8,250 nucleotides of DNA from Oscillospiraceae bacterium (GCA_017396725.1 JAFQLA010000189.1:1-8250); one strand, 5' to 3'; positions 1 through 6,525 are shown, numbered from the stretch's first letter. Notes: a model not told the origin generated them from the letters alone. Numbers and translations: made by a program.

Positions 1-1367
1 ATGGGCAGCGCCTCACGGATACTGTCCAGAATGAAATCGGGGAGACAAAGAGAAAGATCGGTATAAGTGACGCCGGGGCGGTAGGTGGGGACGACACTTC
101 TGTGAGTGGTGGAAGGCTTGCCTTCCAAAAGATCCCCTACCAATTGAGCGGGCGCGCGGAAATTGCTGCCGCCTGCGCGGAAGGCCGCTTCTTCCAGCCT
201 GCGCTGAAACGCAATGCCGGCAAGCACATCACTGCCGCCGAAATCCTCGGGAGTGACGCCGACTAAGAGCCCGCCGTTGATATTCTCGCCGTCACGGGCG
301 AATTCGCTCATGCCGTTGGTCACCACACGGCCATCCTCCGATGCGGCGGCTACGACCTGGCCGCCGGGGCAGACACAGAAGGAGAAAACGCCGCGGCCGT
401 TGGGAAGATGGCAGCTGAGCTTATAGGAAGAGGCGGGCAGTGCGGGAGAATCAGCGTATTCCTTATACTGCGCGGTATTGACGGCCTTTTGGGAATGCTC
501 AATACGCACGCCTACAGCAAAAGCCTTGGGCTCCATAGCAACCTTCTTTTCATGCAGCATGGCGAAGGTATCCCGCGCGCTGTGACCGGGAGCCAGGATC
601 AGCGCGGAGCATGGGAGCGTGTAAGTTTTGCCCTCTGCTGCCACGGTGACGGCGCTGACGCGGCCGTTTTCCGTGCTGATATCCGTCAGCTGATGGCCGA
701 AGCGGATGTCACAGCCCTTTTCCAAAAGCTGACGGCGCAGATTGATAAGGGCGATATGGAGCTTATCGGTACCCACATGGGGCTTTGCGTCAATGAGGAT
801 ATCCTCGGGAGCGCCGCATTCCACGAGCTTTTCCAAAATATAGCGATGGCGCACATCCTTGGTGCCGGTATTGAGTTTGCCGTCGGAAAAGGCGCCGGCA
901 CCGCCCTCACCGAACTGTACATTACTGGAAGGATCCAAAACGCCTGTGCGCCAGAATTCCTCCACATCCTTCTGCCGTTTTTCCACACATTGTCCCCGCT
1001 CGAGGAGAATGGGCGGGCAGCCGCATAAAGAGAGGGTCAAAGCGCAGAATAAACCTGCCGGCCCTGCACCCACCACCACGGGGCGCACCTTGGGCGCGCT
1101 GACAGAGGCGGGCAGGGAGTAGACGGGAGCGGGATCGTAGGCGGAAACATTTTTATCGCGGCAGCGGGCAAGAAGCTGGACTTCATTTTTGGCGGTGACG
1201 GCTACGGAGTAAACGAAGGAAACACCCTGCCGCGCATCCAGAGAGCGGCGCAGCACACGGCAGGAGAGAATATCCTGCTCTTTGCAGCGCAGAACTTTTG
1301 CGGCCTTGGCGCGCAACGCGTCAGAGCTTTTTTCGGGATGCAGTTTGATTCCTTCGATTTTCAGCAA
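1..1367 (-). CDS. FAD-dependent dehydrogenase, COG2509-like (partial, C-terminus outside window)
   Basis: About 455 codons are visible; the 3' end runs off the left edge. The protein has an N-terminal region of about 90 residues, then a Rossmann FAD-binding segment VVVGAGPAG (residues 97-105) followed by an acidic strand end (LLERG). A conserved stretch, QFGEGGAGAFSDGKL, lies near residues 151-165, and LILAPGHSARDTF follows further on. This combination is typical of the uncharacterised FAD-dependent dehydrogenases of COG2509, usually about 530 residues, so perhaps 75 residues are missing. The substrate is unknown for the family; it is probably a cytoplasmic oxidoreductase. I chose a TTG start at 1367-1365. 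An in-frame TGA lies three codons upstream, and AAGGTGGTGA, close to a perfect Shine-Dalgarno sequence, sits 6 nt before the TTG. A GTG in that sequence is out of frame. The gene is divergent from htrA. The family call is firm, the physiological role unknown. Confidence 0.85.
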   Translation of the reverse strand, partial: MLKIEGIKLHPEKSSDALRAKAAKVLRCKEQDILSCRVLRRSLDARQGVSFVYSVAVTAKNEVQLLARCRDKNVSAYDPAPVYSLPASVSAPKVRPVVVGAGPAGLFCALTLSLCGCPPILLERGQCVEKRQKDVEEFWRTGVLDPSSNVQFGEGGAGAFSDGKLNTGTKDVRHRYILEKLVECGAPEDILIDAKPHVGTDKLHIALINLRRQLLEKGCDIRFGHQLTDISTENGRVSAVTVAAEGKTYTLPCSALILAPGHSARDTFAMLHEKKVAMEPKAFAVGVRIEHSQKAVNTAQYKEYADSPALPASSYKLSCHLPNGRGVFSFCVCPGGQVVAAASEDGRVVTNGMSEFARDGENINGGLLVGVTPEDFGGSDVLAGIAFQRRLEEAAFRAGGSNFRAPAQLVGDLLEGKPSTTHRSVVPTYRPGVTYTDLSLCLPDFILDSIREALP

Positions 1368-1401
1368 AAAAATTCACCACCTTACAGAAATATTTAAGTT
1401 T

Positions 1402-1430
1402 ACTATACTATACTTTTTTCATAACAACAA
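1402..1430 (-). promoter_or_regulatory. Putative sigma-A promoter for the FAD-dehydrogenase gene
   Basis: Read on the minus strand, TTGTTG (1430-1425) and TATAGT (1407-1402) are separated by 17 bases. Transcription would start near 1395, giving a leader of about 28 nt that contains the strong ribosome binding site. A second TATAGT-like hexamer overlaps slightly upstream, so the exact -10 box is uncertain. Confidence 0.5.
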
Positions 1431-1438
1431 GGAAAATC

Positions 1439-1466
1439 ACATGCGGAAAATTCATAAATTGCATGT
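1439..1466. promoter_or_regulatory. Operator-like inverted repeat between divergent promoters
   Basis: ACATGC (1439-1444) and GCATGT (1461-1466) form a perfect inverted repeat with a 16-base AT-rich spacer. The element lies directly upstream of the htrA -35 box and upstream of the divergent FAD-dehydrogenase promoter, a typical position for a regulator of either or both. It closely resembles the element at 6460-6484 before abrB: CATG, two bases, GAAAAT, a 6-7 base spacer, TT, a purine, CATG. Regulatory function is inferred from position and similarity. Confidence 0.45.
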
Positions 1467-1481
1467 ATCTTGTTCACGGTT

Positions 1482-1511
1482 TTGACATGTCTTGATGATA
1501 TGTTGTATTAT
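1482..1511 (+). promoter_or_regulatory. Sigma-A promoter of htrA
   Basis: A perfect -35 box TTGACA (1482-1487) is followed after 18 bases by TATTAT (1506-1511). Transcription would start around 1518, so the 5' leader is short (about 26 nt). An 8-bp palindrome, GACATGTC (1484-1491), overlaps the -35 box and could be a repressor site. Confidence 0.7.
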
Positions 1512-1543
1512 AAGACTTGAATGTATCGGTTAAGGAGACTTTT

Positions 1544-2914
1544 ATGTATAACGATGATAATAACTTCTACCGCTATTCCGCAAGGGATAACGGCGGGGAA
1601 CCGAATCCCTATATGCGGGAATCGGTGCGGCCCGATCCCAATGTACCGCCCGTGCAGCCGGCGGTTCAGCCTAAGCCCCCTAAAAAGAAGCGGAGCTTTC
1701 TTGGATTGAAGATCACTGCCCTTGCGCTTTGCTGCGCCATCCTTGGCGGCCTTGCGGGGGCGGGCGCGGTGTATTTCGTTTTGCGGGACAGGGAGGAACC
1801 GCCTGTAAGCGGTGAGAATCAGCCCGATAAGAGCGAAAGTGAGCAGGAAGTGAGCCGTGTGGAGCATGTCTACACCTCGGAAGGGGACGGCATCGATACC
1901 GCCGGCATTTATGATGATAATGTGAGCAGCACCGTTTCCATCAACTGCTCCAATGAGACCACCAACTATTTCGGCCAGGTGACGGAAACCGCCTCCTCCG
2001 GCAGCGGCTTTGTCATCACCACCGATGGCTATATCGTCACCAACTATCATGTCATCAAGGGTGCGGACAGCGTGGAGGTCATGTTTGATGATGAGACTTC
2101 CTATGCCGCGCAGATCGTTGGCGGCGATGAGGATTTCGACATTGCCGTCATCAAGATCGAGGCGGAGAATCTCCGCCCCGTTGCCCTTGGAGACAGCGAT
2201 GAGGTGCAGGTGGGCGATAACATTGCGGTCATCGGCAATCCCTTGGGCGAGCTGAGCTTTTCCATGAGCCGCGGCATCGTGTCTATGTGCAACCGCGCCA
2301 TCAATGTGGACGGGACCCCCTTTAATATGATCCAGATCGATGCCTCTGTGAACCCCGGCAACTCCGGCGGCCCGCTGTTTAATGCTGCAGGTGAAGTGAT
2401 CGGTATCGTTTCCGCCAAGTATTCCACCTATTCCACTACTACAGTGGAAGGTCTCGGCTTTGCCATTCCCATTAACGATGTCCATGCCATGATCAGCGAT
2501 ATCGTTTCCAACGGCTATGTCACCAACAAGCCCTACTTCGCTATCACCGGCTACACCATCAATGCCGCCATGGCGGAGCAGGAAGACCTTGTGGAAGGTG
2601 TATACATCTTCTCGGTGGATAAGGGCGGCGCGGCGGAAGAGGCAGGTCTGCGGGTGGGCGATGTCATCACCATGGTGGATGATCTGGAGATCAAGTCTCT
2701 TGAGGATCTGACGGCAGCCAAGAAGTCCTATTCCGCGGGGGATAAGGTCACCTTGAAGATTTACCGTGACGGAGACTATCTCACGGTGGATTTTACCTTC
2801 GATTCCACTCCCAAAGATTCCATTTCCACACAGGAACCCATACCGGAAGAACCGGATGATTCCTACTATGATCCCGGTTTCGGCTTTGATATCTTTGATT
2901 ATTTCTTCTGGTAA
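1544..2914 (+). CDS. htrA: HtrA/DegP-like membrane-anchored serine protease with PDZ domain
   Basis: A 456-residue trypsin-like protease of the HtrA (S1C) family, which degrades or refolds misfolded proteins outside the cytoplasmic membrane. Residues 1-50 form a proline- and lysine-rich cytoplasmic tail. Residues about 55-80 form one membrane segment, and an acidic linker runs to about residue 125. The catalytic triad is readable as His169 (TNYHV), Asp199 (DFDIAVIK) and Ser274 (NPGNSGGPLF). One PDZ domain spans about 331-420 and contains the usual AEEAGLRVGDVI. The C-terminal 35 residues are acidic and then strongly aromatic, ending in FDYFFW. The start ATG at 1544 has TAAGGAG ending 6 nt upstream; an in-frame TTG at 1517 lies near the transcription start and is unlikely. 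Bacillus HtrA/HtrB are known to answer to secretion stress through CssRS; whether that applies here is not visible. The family is certain; the paralogue symbol is generic. Confidence 0.95.
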   Translation: MYNDDNNFYRYSARDNGGEPNPYMRESVRPDPNVPPVQPAVQPKPPKKKRSFLGLKITALALCCAILGGLAGAGAVYFVLRDREEPPVSGENQPDKSESEQEVSRVEHVYTSEGDGIDTAGIYDDNVSSTVSINCSNETTNYFGQVTETASSGSGFVITTDGYIVTNYHVIKGADSVEVMFDDETSYAAQIVGGDEDFDIAVIKIEAENLRPVALGDSDEVQVGDNIAVIGNPLGELSFSMSRGIVSMCNRAINVDGTPFNMIQIDASVNPGNSGGPLFNAAGEVIGIVSAKYSTYSTTTVEGLGFAIPINDVHAMISDIVSNGYVTNKPYFAITGYTINAAMAEQEDLVEGVYIFSVDKGGAAEEAGLRVGDVITMVDDLEIKSLEDLTAAKKSYSAGDKVTLKIYRDGDYLTVDFTFDSTPKDSISTQEPIPEEPDDSYYDPGFGFDIFDYFFW

Positions 2915-2918
2915 GTGG

Positions 2919-2956
2919 AAGCTCCGCAGACTCGTTGTCTGCGGAGCTTTTCTTCT
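2919..2956 (+). terminator. Intrinsic terminator of htrA
   Basis: A perfect 13-bp stem (2919-2931 with 2937-2949) and 5-nt loop are followed by a T-rich run, TTTTCTTCTT. It begins 5 nt after the htrA stop codon. Confidence 0.9.
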
Positions 2957-2984
2957 TGCGCTTTTATGCTGCGGGTGTTAGAAT
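2956..2984 (+). promoter_or_regulatory. Putative promoter of ychF
   Basis: TTGCGC (2956-2961) and TAGAAT (2979-2984) are separated by 17 bases, directly after the htrA terminator. Initiation near 2991 would leave a leader of about 45 nt. The -35 box matches only partly, so the call is tentative. Confidence 0.45.
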
Positions 2985-3035
2985 AATAATGGAAAACAAT
3001 GGGTATACGCCATTTTTATATGAGGAGGAAACCGT

Positions 3036-4145
3036 ATGAAGCTCGGTATCGTAGGCCTTCCCAATGTGGGTAAGAGCACTCTTTTTAATGCCATCACCAA
3101 TGCAGGCGCTGAGTCTGCCAACTATCCTTTCTGCACCATCGACCCCAATGTGGGCGTAGTAGCCGTGCCGGATGAGCGCTTGGATAAGCTTGCCGAAATG
3201 TATGATCCCGATAAGAAGACTCCCGCCATCGTGGAGTTTGTGGACATTGCGGGTCTTGTAAAGGGCGCGTCCAAGGGCGCGGGTCTTGGCAACAAGTTCC
3301 TGGAAAATATCCGCCGCACCGACGCTATCGTGCATGTGGTGCGCTGCTTTGACGATGAAAACATCATGCATGTGGTGGAAGACGCCAGCCTGAATGTGCC
3401 CGTGGATCCTCTGGGTGACATTGAGACCATCGATATGGAACTGGTGTTGGCTGACCTGGAAATGGTGCAGCGCCGCATCGATAAGGCTACCAAGGCCGCC
3501 AAGGGCGATAAGAAGTTTTTGAAGGAAGCGGAAGTGTTCTCCGCTCTTGCCGAGCATCTCAATGCAGGTAAGTCCGCCCGTACCTTTGAGTGCAGCAAGG
3601 ACGAAATGGATATCATTGCCACCTCCGATCTTCTGAGCCTCAAGCCCATTATTTATGCTGCCAACATGGATGAGAGCGGCTTTGCCGATCTGGATTCCAA
3701 TGCGTATTACCGCGATGTGAAGGCTCTTGCCGAAAAGGAAGGCGCACAGGTGCTGCCTATCTGCGCCAAGCTGGAGCAGGATATTGCCGAACTGGATGGC
3801 GAAGAACGCGAAATGTTCCTGGAAGAACTGGGCATTGAAGATTCCGGCCTCAACCGCCTGATCAAGTGCTCCTATGCACTGCTGGGCCTCATTTCCTTCC
3901 TGACCTACGGAAGCGATGAGTGCCGCGCCTGGACCATTCGCAACGGCACCAAGGCGCCTCAGGCAGCCGGCAAGATCCACTCCGATATCGAGCGCGGCTT
4001 TATCCGTGCCGAGACCATCAACTTTGAAGAGATGATCGCCTGCGGCAGCGTGGCTGCTGCCAAGGAAAAGGGCCTTCTTCGCAGCGAAGGTAAGGAATAT
4101 GTCGTCAAAGACGCCGATATGATCTACTTCCGCTTTAATGTCTGA
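3036..4145 (+). CDS. ychF: Redox-regulated ATPase YchF (Obg-like, OLA1 family)
   Basis: A cytoplasmic P-loop NTPase of the Obg superfamily that associates with ribosomes. Its 369 residues match the usual length of about 363-366. The G1 loop GLPNVGKST is at residues 7-15, and the G3 DIAGLV at 70-75 is followed by the glycine-rich KGASKGAGLGNKF. The G4 motif is NMDE (210-213) instead of NKxD; this NxxE form is the known reason YchF prefers ATP to GTP. A helical insertion (about 130-180) corresponds to the coiled-coil domain. A TGS domain occupies about 284-367, containing TIRNGTKAPQAAGKIHSDIE. AGGAGG at 3023-3028 lies 7 nt before the ATG. The gene has its own putative promoter and is followed by a strong hairpin. 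Nothing is unusual; the identification is secure. Confidence 0.97.
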   Translation: MKLGIVGLPNVGKSTLFNAITNAGAESANYPFCTIDPNVGVVAVPDERLDKLAEMYDPDKKTPAIVEFVDIAGLVKGASKGAGLGNKFLENIRRTDAIVHVVRCFDDENIMHVVEDASLNVPVDPLGDIETIDMELVLADLEMVQRRIDKATKAAKGDKKFLKEAEVFSALAEHLNAGKSARTFECSKDEMDIIATSDLLSLKPIIYAANMDESGFADLDSNAYYRDVKALAEKEGAQVLPICAKLEQDIAELDGEEREMFLEELGIEDSGLNRLIKCSYALLGLISFLTYGSDECRAWTIRNGTKAPQAAGKIHSDIERGFIRAETINFEEMIACGSVAAAKEKGLLRSEGKEYVVKDADMIYFRFNV

Positions 4146-4150
4146 TAATT

Positions 4151-4180
4151 AAAAAAGCTCCCGCTTGCGGGAGCTTTTTA
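4151..4180 (+). terminator. Intrinsic terminator or attenuator after ychF
   Basis: AAAAAGCTCCCG and its complement form a 12-bp or longer stem (about 4152-4163 with 4168-4179) around a CTTG tetraloop, flanked by A and T runs so that it could act on both strands. It sits only about 10 nt before the ribosome binding site of the next gene, leaving no room for a promoter between them. Confidence 0.85.
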
Positions 4181-4202
4181 TCCGCAGGAAAGGATGAAAA
4201 CC

Positions 4203-5237
4203 ATGATCCGTTGGAATAACGACTATAATCATTTTGCCCATGAGGCTATCATCAAGGCCATGGGTGAATATCAGAATGAGAGCTATGCCGGTTACGGTAT
4301 GGATGAGCTTTGCGAAACGGCGAAGGAACGGATCCGTGCTCACCTCGGCGGTGAAGATGTGGATATCCACTTTCTCATCGGCGGCACGCAGACCAATTTT
4401 ACTGCCATCGCCTCCGCGCTGCGCTCCTTTGAAAGTGTGATCTGCGCGGAAAGCGGTCACATTGCCTGCCACGAAACGGGCGCTGTGGAAAATACGGGGC
4501 ACAAGATCCACACTCTGAAAACGACGGACGGCAAACTCAAGGCAGAACAGATCGCAAAGGAAGCGGAGCTTTTCCGTGTAAGCGGTATTCAGGAGCACAT
4601 CACCTGTCCGCGGATGGTGTTTATTTCTTATCCCACGGAATTCGGCACGCTCTATACCAAAGCTGAGCTGGAGGCGATCCGTAAGGTCTGCGATACATAC
4701 GGGCTTTATCTGTATCTGGATGGCGCCCGTCTTGGCTATGGTCTTGGCTCCGAAAAGTGCGACATTACCCTTGCCGATCTTGCGCGGCTGTGTGACGCTT
4801 TTTATATCGGCGGTACCAAGTGCGGCGCCATGCTGGGTGAAGCGCTGATTTTGAAGCACCCGGTTTTCCGCTCTTATTTCCGCAGCTATATGAAGCAGCA
4901 CGGCGCCATGCTGGCAAAGGGCTTTTTGCTGGGGCTGCAGTTTGCGGTGCTTTTTGAAGAGGATCTTTACTTTGCTATTACCCGCAAGGCAGTGCAGCAG
5001 TCTATGCGGATTCGTGAAGCCTTTGAAAAGAAGGGCCTGCCTATGTATGTGGAGAGCTTTACCAACCAGCAGTTTGTGATCCTGACGCAGGAACAGATGG
5101 ATACCCTTGCCGGAAAGCATATCTTTGAATATCAGGAAGCCATGGAAGATGGCCGCCATTGCCTTCGCTTCTGCACCGGTTGGAGCACAAGAGACGAAGA
5201 TGTGGATGAACTCGCCCGGGATATCGCGGCACTGTAA
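4203..5237 (+). CDS. PLP-dependent threonine aldolase / beta-eliminating lyase family protein
   Basis: A 344-residue fold-type I PLP enzyme of the beta-eliminating lyase family (PF01212), the group holding low-specificity L-threonine aldolases that cleave threonine to glycine and acetaldehyde. The visible landmarks fit: a start like MIRWNNDYNHFAHE, GGTQTN (60-65) for phosphate binding, GHIACHETGA (85-94) with the ring-stacking histidine, DGARLGYG (173-180), and the probable Schiff-base Lys206 in GGTKCGAM. The start at 4203 is preferred because AAGGA (4190-4194) lies 8 nt upstream; an in-frame ATG at 4194 would have only a 3-4 nt spacing. The gene follows the ychF hairpin without space for a promoter, so expression may depend on readthrough or a promoter inside ychF. 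The exact substrate cannot be read; clostridial members are often annotated only as aminotransferase class I/II or low-specificity threonine aldolase. Confidence 0.88.
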   Translation: MIRWNNDYNHFAHEAIIKAMGEYQNESYAGYGMDELCETAKERIRAHLGGEDVDIHFLIGGTQTNFTAIASALRSFESVICAESGHIACHETGAVENTGHKIHTLKTTDGKLKAEQIAKEAELFRVSGIQEHITCPRMVFISYPTEFGTLYTKAELEAIRKVCDTYGLYLYLDGARLGYGLGSEKCDITLADLARLCDAFYIGGTKCGAMLGEALILKHPVFRSYFRSYMKQHGAMLAKGFLLGLQFAVLFEEDLYFAITRKAVQQSMRIREAFEKKGLPMYVESFTNQQFVILTQEQMDTLAGKHIFEYQEAMEDGRHCLRFCTGWSTRDEDVDELARDIAAL

Positions 5238-5242
5238 AATTT

Positions 5243-5272
5243 AAAGGAGATGTCACTGACATCTCCTTTTTT
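5243..5272. terminator. Bidirectional terminator between the aldolase-like gene and spmB
   Basis: AAAGGAGATGTC (5243-5254) pairs perfectly with 5258-5269 around a 3-nt loop. A T run follows on the plus strand. On the minus strand the stem is followed by only a short T-rich run. It starts 5 nt after the aldolase-like stop codon and about 6 nt from the spmB stop, so it can end both convergent transcripts. Confidence 0.85.
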
Positions 5273-5275
5273 ATT

Positions 5276-5791
5276 TCAAAAGAAAAGGCGCACCGCAAGA
5301 GCGGAAAAAATGAAGCCTGCCAGATCCGCGGTAAGTGCGGCAGGCAAGGTATAGCGGGTGCGATGTATACCGGCGGAGCCGAAGTAGACGGCAATGGTAT
5401 AAAAGGTGGTCTCTGTGCTGCCCATCATCACCGCCGTGACGCGGCCAATATAGGAATCCGGCCCATAGGTGCGGATGAGATCGCTGCCCACAGCCAGCGC
5501 GCCGCTTCCGCTGATGGGGCGGATGAGCACCAGCGGCGCCGTCTCCGGCGGGAGACCCGCAAAGCGGAAAAGGGGGGTGAGCCATTGGGTGATAACATCC
5601 ATGGCACCCGAAGCACGCAGCATATAGATCCCGCTGAGGAGACCCACCAGAGGAGGCAGGATACGAAGTGCCGTTTGCAATCCGTCTTTTGCGCCGCGGC
5701 ACAGCGCGTCAAAGGCATTTTGCCGGCGGAAGAGAGCGTACAGCGCCAAAAAAGCGAAAAGCGCGGGGATGATCAGACTTGAAAAATCCAT
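5276..5791 (-). CDS. spmB: Spore maturation protein B
   Basis: A 171-residue integral membrane protein of the nucleoside-recognition (Gate) domain family, the usual size for SpmB (about 175). Hydrophobic segments cover roughly 5-21, 41-60, 115-137 and 148-170. The family hallmarks RPISGSGAL (91-99) and GSTETTFYT (124-132) are intact. In Bacillus subtilis, SpmA and SpmB act together in the developing spore, affecting core dehydration and heat resistance. The ATG follows the spmA stop codon without any gap (TGA then ATG), and its ribosome binding site GGAGG lies inside the end of spmA, so translation is very likely coupled. Identification is secure; the biochemical activity remains undefined in the family. 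Confidence 0.93.
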   Translation of the reverse strand: MDFSSLIIPALFAFLALYALFRRQNAFDALCRGAKDGLQTALRILPPLVGLLSGIYMLRASGAMDVITQWLTPLFRFAGLPPETAPLVLIRPISGSGALAVGSDLIRTYGPDSYIGRVTAVMMGSTETTFYTIAVYFGSAGIHRTRYTLPAALTADLAGFIFSALAVRLFF

Positions 5792-6370
5792 TCAGTTCCT
5801 CCAAAGCCGCTTAAAGAGCGCGCAAGCCAAAAGTCCTGCGCAAAGGGCAAGTGCCGATGAAAACCAGACAGCGGGCAAAATGTCAAAAGGCGCTTTGGCG
5901 CCGCAGGCGGAACGCAGAGCGGCTACGGTGGATGGGATCAGCTGGATGGAGGCGGTGTTGAGAACTACAAGGCGGCAGAGCTCGTGACTGGCAGTACCGC
6001 CAAGGTTTTTTGCCATGCGTTCAACGGCGCGGATACCCATGGGAGTTGCCGCGTTGCCAAGACCTAAAAGGTTGGCGGAGAGATTGGCAGAAAGGGCGAA
6101 AAGTGTTTCTTTATCGCGGCTGGCTTCAGGGAAAAGATGGCGCAGCGCGGGGCGGAAAAACCGGGCGAGGGCATCCGCGAGACCGCAAAGGTGCATGATC
6201 TCCATCATGCCTGACCAAAGGCACAAAGCGCCCAAAAGAGAAACACAAAGATCCACAGCGGCTGCCGCGCCCTCTATGGCAGCCGTACCTACCTCGTTTG
6301 CCGTGCCGCACACTATGCCGGAAAGCAGGGACAAAAGCACCATGCCGGCCCAGATGTATGTCATAAGCAT
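5792..6370 (-). CDS. spmA: Spore maturation protein A
   Basis: A 192-residue membrane protein of the same Gate-domain family as SpmB and its usual partner. Membrane segments lie near residues 3-23, 37-56, 92-110, 132-150 and 165-187. The signature LSANLLGLGNAATPMGIRA (97-115) and the early TANEVGTAAIEGA (23-35) are classic for SpmA. Three in-frame ATGs (6376, 6370, 6364) are possible. I prefer 6370 because GAGGGG lies 8 nt upstream; at 6376 the gap would be only 2 nt. The gene is first in a two-gene unit with spmB and divergent from abrB. No convincing sigma-A promoter is visible upstream, which fits a sporulation-sigma-controlled gene; in B. subtilis spmAB is transcribed in the mother cell or forespore programme. 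A 15-bp palindrome lies just before the ribosome binding site. Confidence 0.93.
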   Translation of the reverse strand: MLMTYIWAGMVLLSLLSGIVCGTANEVGTAAIEGAAAAVDLCVSLLGALCLWSGMMEIMHLCGLADALARFFRPALRHLFPEASRDKETLFALSANLSANLLGLGNAATPMGIRAVERMAKNLGGTASHELCRLVVLNTASIQLIPSTVAALRSACGAKAPFDILPAVWFSSALALCAGLLACALFKRLWRN

Positions 6371-6382
6371 TGTCATTACCCC

Positions 6383-6397
6383 TCATAACAGTTATGA
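6383..6397. promoter_or_regulatory. 15-bp palindrome before spmA
   Basis: TCATAAC, a central A, and GTTATGA form a perfect 7+1+7 inverted repeat. It overlaps the spmA ribosome binding site region on the minus strand. Its size and symmetry suit a dimeric repressor site, but it could be chance or a weak RNA hairpin masking the ribosome binding site. Confidence 0.35.
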
Positions 6398-6448
6398 AAA
6401 AATGAACAGATAAGGACGAAAGTTGTGTACCCCAAATAGAGGAAAAGG

Positions 6449-6457
6449 TGCTATAGT
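6449..6457 (+). promoter_or_regulatory. Extended -10 promoter of abrB
   Basis: TGCTATAGT fits the extended -10 pattern (TG, one base, then a TATAAT-like hexamer at 6452-6457). No good -35 box is found at 16-18 bases, which extended -10 promoters can tolerate. Transcription would start near 6464, inside the inverted repeat that follows. Confidence 0.5.
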
Positions 6458-6487
6458 GTCATGTAGAAAATAGGTTGTTACATGACA
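6457..6487. promoter_or_regulatory. Operator-like inverted repeat over the abrB transcription start
   Basis: TGTCATGTA (6457-6465) and TACATGACA (6479-6487) form a perfect 9-bp inverted repeat with a 13-base spacer. It begins at the last base of the -10 box and covers the probable start site, where a bound protein would block transcription. The core (6460-6484) repeats the pattern of the element before htrA. Autorepression by AbrB is known in Bacillus, so self-binding is a reasonable guess. Confidence 0.5.
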
Positions 6488-6525
6488 ATCATCGTTTCCA
6501 GTTTTTTCAGACAGGAGCGGGGAAT

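Noticed and set aside
408..1028. 206-codon plus-strand reading frame
   Set aside because: It runs antisense to the FAD-dehydrogenase gene, lacks a ribosome binding site and recognisable motifs, and is explained by the biased codon composition of the real gene.
1282..1485. Small 67-codon plus-strand frame across the divergent region
   Set aside because: It overlaps the start of the FAD-dehydrogenase gene and both promoter regions and has no ribosome binding site or conserved features.
1508..2485. 325-codon minus-strand reading frame opposite htrA
   Set aside because: The opposite frame encodes a protease with an intact catalytic triad. The minus-strand product is a low-complexity His/Gly/Ile-rich sequence typical of antisense shadows.
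2964..3980. 338-codon minus-strand reading frame opposite ychF
   Set aside because: It mirrors the highly conserved ychF and has no start signal or family motif; long antisense frames are common in such codon-biased genes.
4149..5159. 336-codon minus-strand reading frame opposite the aldolase-like gene
   Set aside because: It has no motifs and no ribosome binding site, and it reads through the terminator hairpin after ychF; it is a shadow frame.
6475..6525. N-terminal extension of AbrB from a TTG at 6475
   Set aside because: The start would lie inside the operator-like repeat, and the extra 17 residues match nothing in the family; ATG 6526 has a proper ribosome binding site.
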